Assembly (NCBI GenBank): GCA_047495785.1
Contig: JBLDXI010000015.1
Coordinates: forward strand, 2,046,001 to 2,110,000
Origin: Lepidodermella squamata
Lineage: Eukaryota; Gastrotricha
Length of the DNA: 64,000 bases
Reading direction: 5' to 3'
Below are positions 62,569 to 64,000 of the stretch, in pieces. The translations under genes were made by a program, and so were the position numbers. The notes below the pieces were generated by a model. That model had not been told where the DNA came from, ran no database searches, and saw nothing but the letters and a program-made list of their open reading frames with translations. Within the stretch, counting starts at the first letter, position 1, and each line of letters starts with the position of its first letter.

Positions 62569-64000
62569 TCAAACTCCTAAGGTGATTCGTCTTGGACTGC
62601 TGCTAGTTCTGATGGCTTTGAAAGTCGGAATTATCCACGAGAAATTCGCGACGGCAGACAGAGCGGCAGCTAAACACGACACAGCTATTTTCACGTTAAC
62701 CAGAGCTTTGCTTGCATTCGCATTTTGCCCCAAAATTATCAGTATGATGACTCCAGAGGCCAAAAGGATTCCTGAGTTGACCACCCCAAGAGCTATCATG
62801 CTGTATTCAGGACAGATAACAATTCGATCCATATGACGTATGTCGTAGACCGCAAACAAGCCAAAAACCAGAAAAGTCGCGTTAAATACAGCTAGACCCA
62901 TCAGCCAATACGATCCGTATTCTGAGTAACAGCTCTTGTAAATCCATGTTGATATGGTGTCGGTGTCTTCATCGTAGAAATTTGTATCTGACTCCTTCGG
63001 GGGCCACTGATTTTCAATGCAGTAAAAAGGATCGATAGAATTATCAGGGGCTAACCAAAAGGCCATTGCGAATGCATTCAAGACAACAAATCCGACAAAA
63101 ACTTTGCAAAATTTGACCTCCAACTGAGGTCCACGTTTTAGTAAACTAGGTCGCTCGGCTGTGCTCCCTGAAACATCGAGGTGCTTGCCGAAGTTTGGGG
63201 AATGCCCGGGAAGTTGTTCATTTGATGATTTGTAGGTAGCAGCACAGCTGCTTTTCTTGGGAGTAGACGCTCTGTCGATGTGGAGCGATTTCTTCCACGC
63301 TCGAAAAATCATTACCCGACTAACCAATGCTCCATTAACCATGCTGATGCCTAATATCAGAAATAGCAATCGTGCCTTCCACAGAGCTGCGGGAGACGAT
63401 GCCCAGCTATCTGGCATAGCGAATAGGACTGATCCCAGATTCATCGAAAACGTGCCAATACAGCCAAGAAGCTTCAGATTCGCCTCATTCATCTCGCCAC
63501 CAGGATTCGCCATAAAGAACAAGTATACGACTCTGATGTTAGGTAGCAAATTCAGTATGTTCCAAACAAGCATGCATACGAAACACGCAAGAGGTACGTC
63601 GGCTTCGATGAGTAGAGTTATTGCGTTATCACGAGGCGGCTCCTTGTTTTTAGTATTCCAAGGTAGTTTTTCAATCACTTGGACTATCTTATACTCGAAA
63701 TACTTTTGTTTTATCGAATTCGAGACGTCATCCAATTGCCGCATCACAGCTACGTTGGTATCGGTGGTGTCATTCATTGGAGTCCATCGCTGCAAGACTA
63801 GAACGTCAGTAGAGAACTTTCCTGAGCTGTCGTATTTTACGCGGCCAGTTCTCAACCCAGAATAATCAACACTGGCAACAGAATCGTTAATGATTCGCGA
63901 AATGAGATAAGGGTGCTCATTGTAGTCCTTAAGTGATAGATTTTGCGCTTTCAAAATCTTCTCGGCTTTGTTTAGGGCAAGAATTCCTGTCATCGATCCG
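62569..64000 (-). CDS. Class C (GABA-B-like) G-protein-coupled receptor, C-terminal part
   Basis: The open frame runs from the right window edge to a stop at 62569 (474 codons visible). It begins with the tail of the extracellular ligand-binding region (YSGLRTGRVKYDSSGKF, VLQRWTPM), then has seven hydrophobic segments. These include ADVPLACFVCMLVW (TM1), LKLLGCIGTFSMNLGSVLFA (TM2), KARLLFLILGISMVNGALVS (TM3), FVGFVVLNAFAMAFWLAPDN (TM4), LMGLAVFNATFLVFGLFAVY (TM5), MIALGVVNSGILLAS (TM6) and AVSCLAAALSAVANFSWIIP (TM7). NLKLLGC after TM1 and KARLLFL in TM3 correspond to NNLxxLGC and QARxWLL of GABA-B receptors. The second intracellular loop is long and Ser/Lys-rich. The cytoplasmic tail is very short (RTSSSPRRITLGV), unlike GABA-B1/2, which have coiled-coil tails. 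The N-terminus is beyond the window. Confidence 0.75.
   Translation of the reverse strand, partial: GSMTGILALNKAEKILKAQNLSLKDYNEHPYLISRIINDSVASVDYSGLRTGRVKYDSSGKFSTDVLVLQRWTPMNDTTDTNVAVMRQLDDVSNSIKQKYFEYKIVQVIEKLPWNTKNKEPPRDNAITLLIEADVPLACFVCMLVWNILNLLPNIRVVYLFFMANPGGEMNEANLKLLGCIGTFSMNLGSVLFAMPDSWASSPAALWKARLLFLILGISMVNGALVSRVMIFRAWKKSLHIDRASTPKKSSCAATYKSSNEQLPGHSPNFGKHLDVSGSTAERPSLLKRGPQLEVKFCKVFVGFVVLNAFAMAFWLAPDNSIDPFYCIENQWPPKESDTNFYDEDTDTISTWIYKSCYSEYGSYWLMGLAVFNATFLVFGLFAVYDIRHMDRIVICPEYSMIALGVVNSGILLASGVIILIILGQNANASKALVNVKIAVSCLAAALSAVANFSWIIPTFKAIRTSSSPRRITLGV

Overview
The window is nuclear DNA of an animal, most likely an invertebrate bilaterian. Genes are split by short GT-AG introns. 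The gene set is metazoan: EML-type WD40, RGS22-like, GABA-B-type class C receptor, CCP/sushi, L2HGDH, NEK-like kinase, tomosyn-type R-SNARE. Intergenic DNA is AT-rich and dense with DNA transposons, fold-back elements and non-LTR remnants. I cannot fix the phylum from the sequence.

Layout. 1-1219 is the end of a duplicated block (last EML exons plus the 3' end of a sushi gene) that recurs at about 19650-20870. 1220-7635 is a P-element-like transposon with about 73-bp inverted termini. Its left terminus is split by a second 3.0-kb element. 7636-17330 has few genes: an L2HGDH scrap, one 332-aa orphan ORF, and several inverted-repeat elements, including a Mutator-like one with a 10-bp target duplication. 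17330-19101 holds a decayed R2-like (restriction-like-endonuclease) retrotransposon tail joined to a decayed integrase-type transposase. 19282-25853 carries the fuller EML tail, an intact secreted six-module CCP protein and two head-to-tail L2HGDH paralogues. 26555-33558 is a 16-exon RGS22-like gene. 34033-35030 is an R-SNARE gene facing it.

36870-40900 is a tRNA cluster built as a mirror-image palindrome: Val-Ala-Val-Glu-Met-Thr on the minus strand, and the same six in mirror order on the plus strand. The spacer holds further tRNAs and decayed copies. 41404-44614 is an exact 1279-bp tandem array of a 362-aa gene with a PD-(D/E)XK/Uma2-like nuclease signature. Its last copy is broken by a hAT-containing insertion and a scrambled internal piece (to about 46780). 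47000-54000 is mostly repeats and dead transposase or reverse-transcriptase genes. A second small tRNA Ala/Val pair lies at 54362-54578. It abuts a three-exon gene of unknown function whose 5' side is hit by a GC-rich, 5'-truncated non-LTR retrotransposon (55480-58490). The window ends with a NEK-like kinase followed by ankyrin repeats (58834-61698) and the 7TM part of a GABA-B-like receptor running off the right edge.

There is no operon-like pathway here; the genes are unrelated housekeeping or signalling genes in a duplication- and transposon-rich neighbourhood. The observations I rank highest are the palindromic tRNA cluster, the identical tandem nuclease-like genes with their scrambled copy, and the nested P-like element. 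All family assignments come from motifs read by eye; no database search was run.
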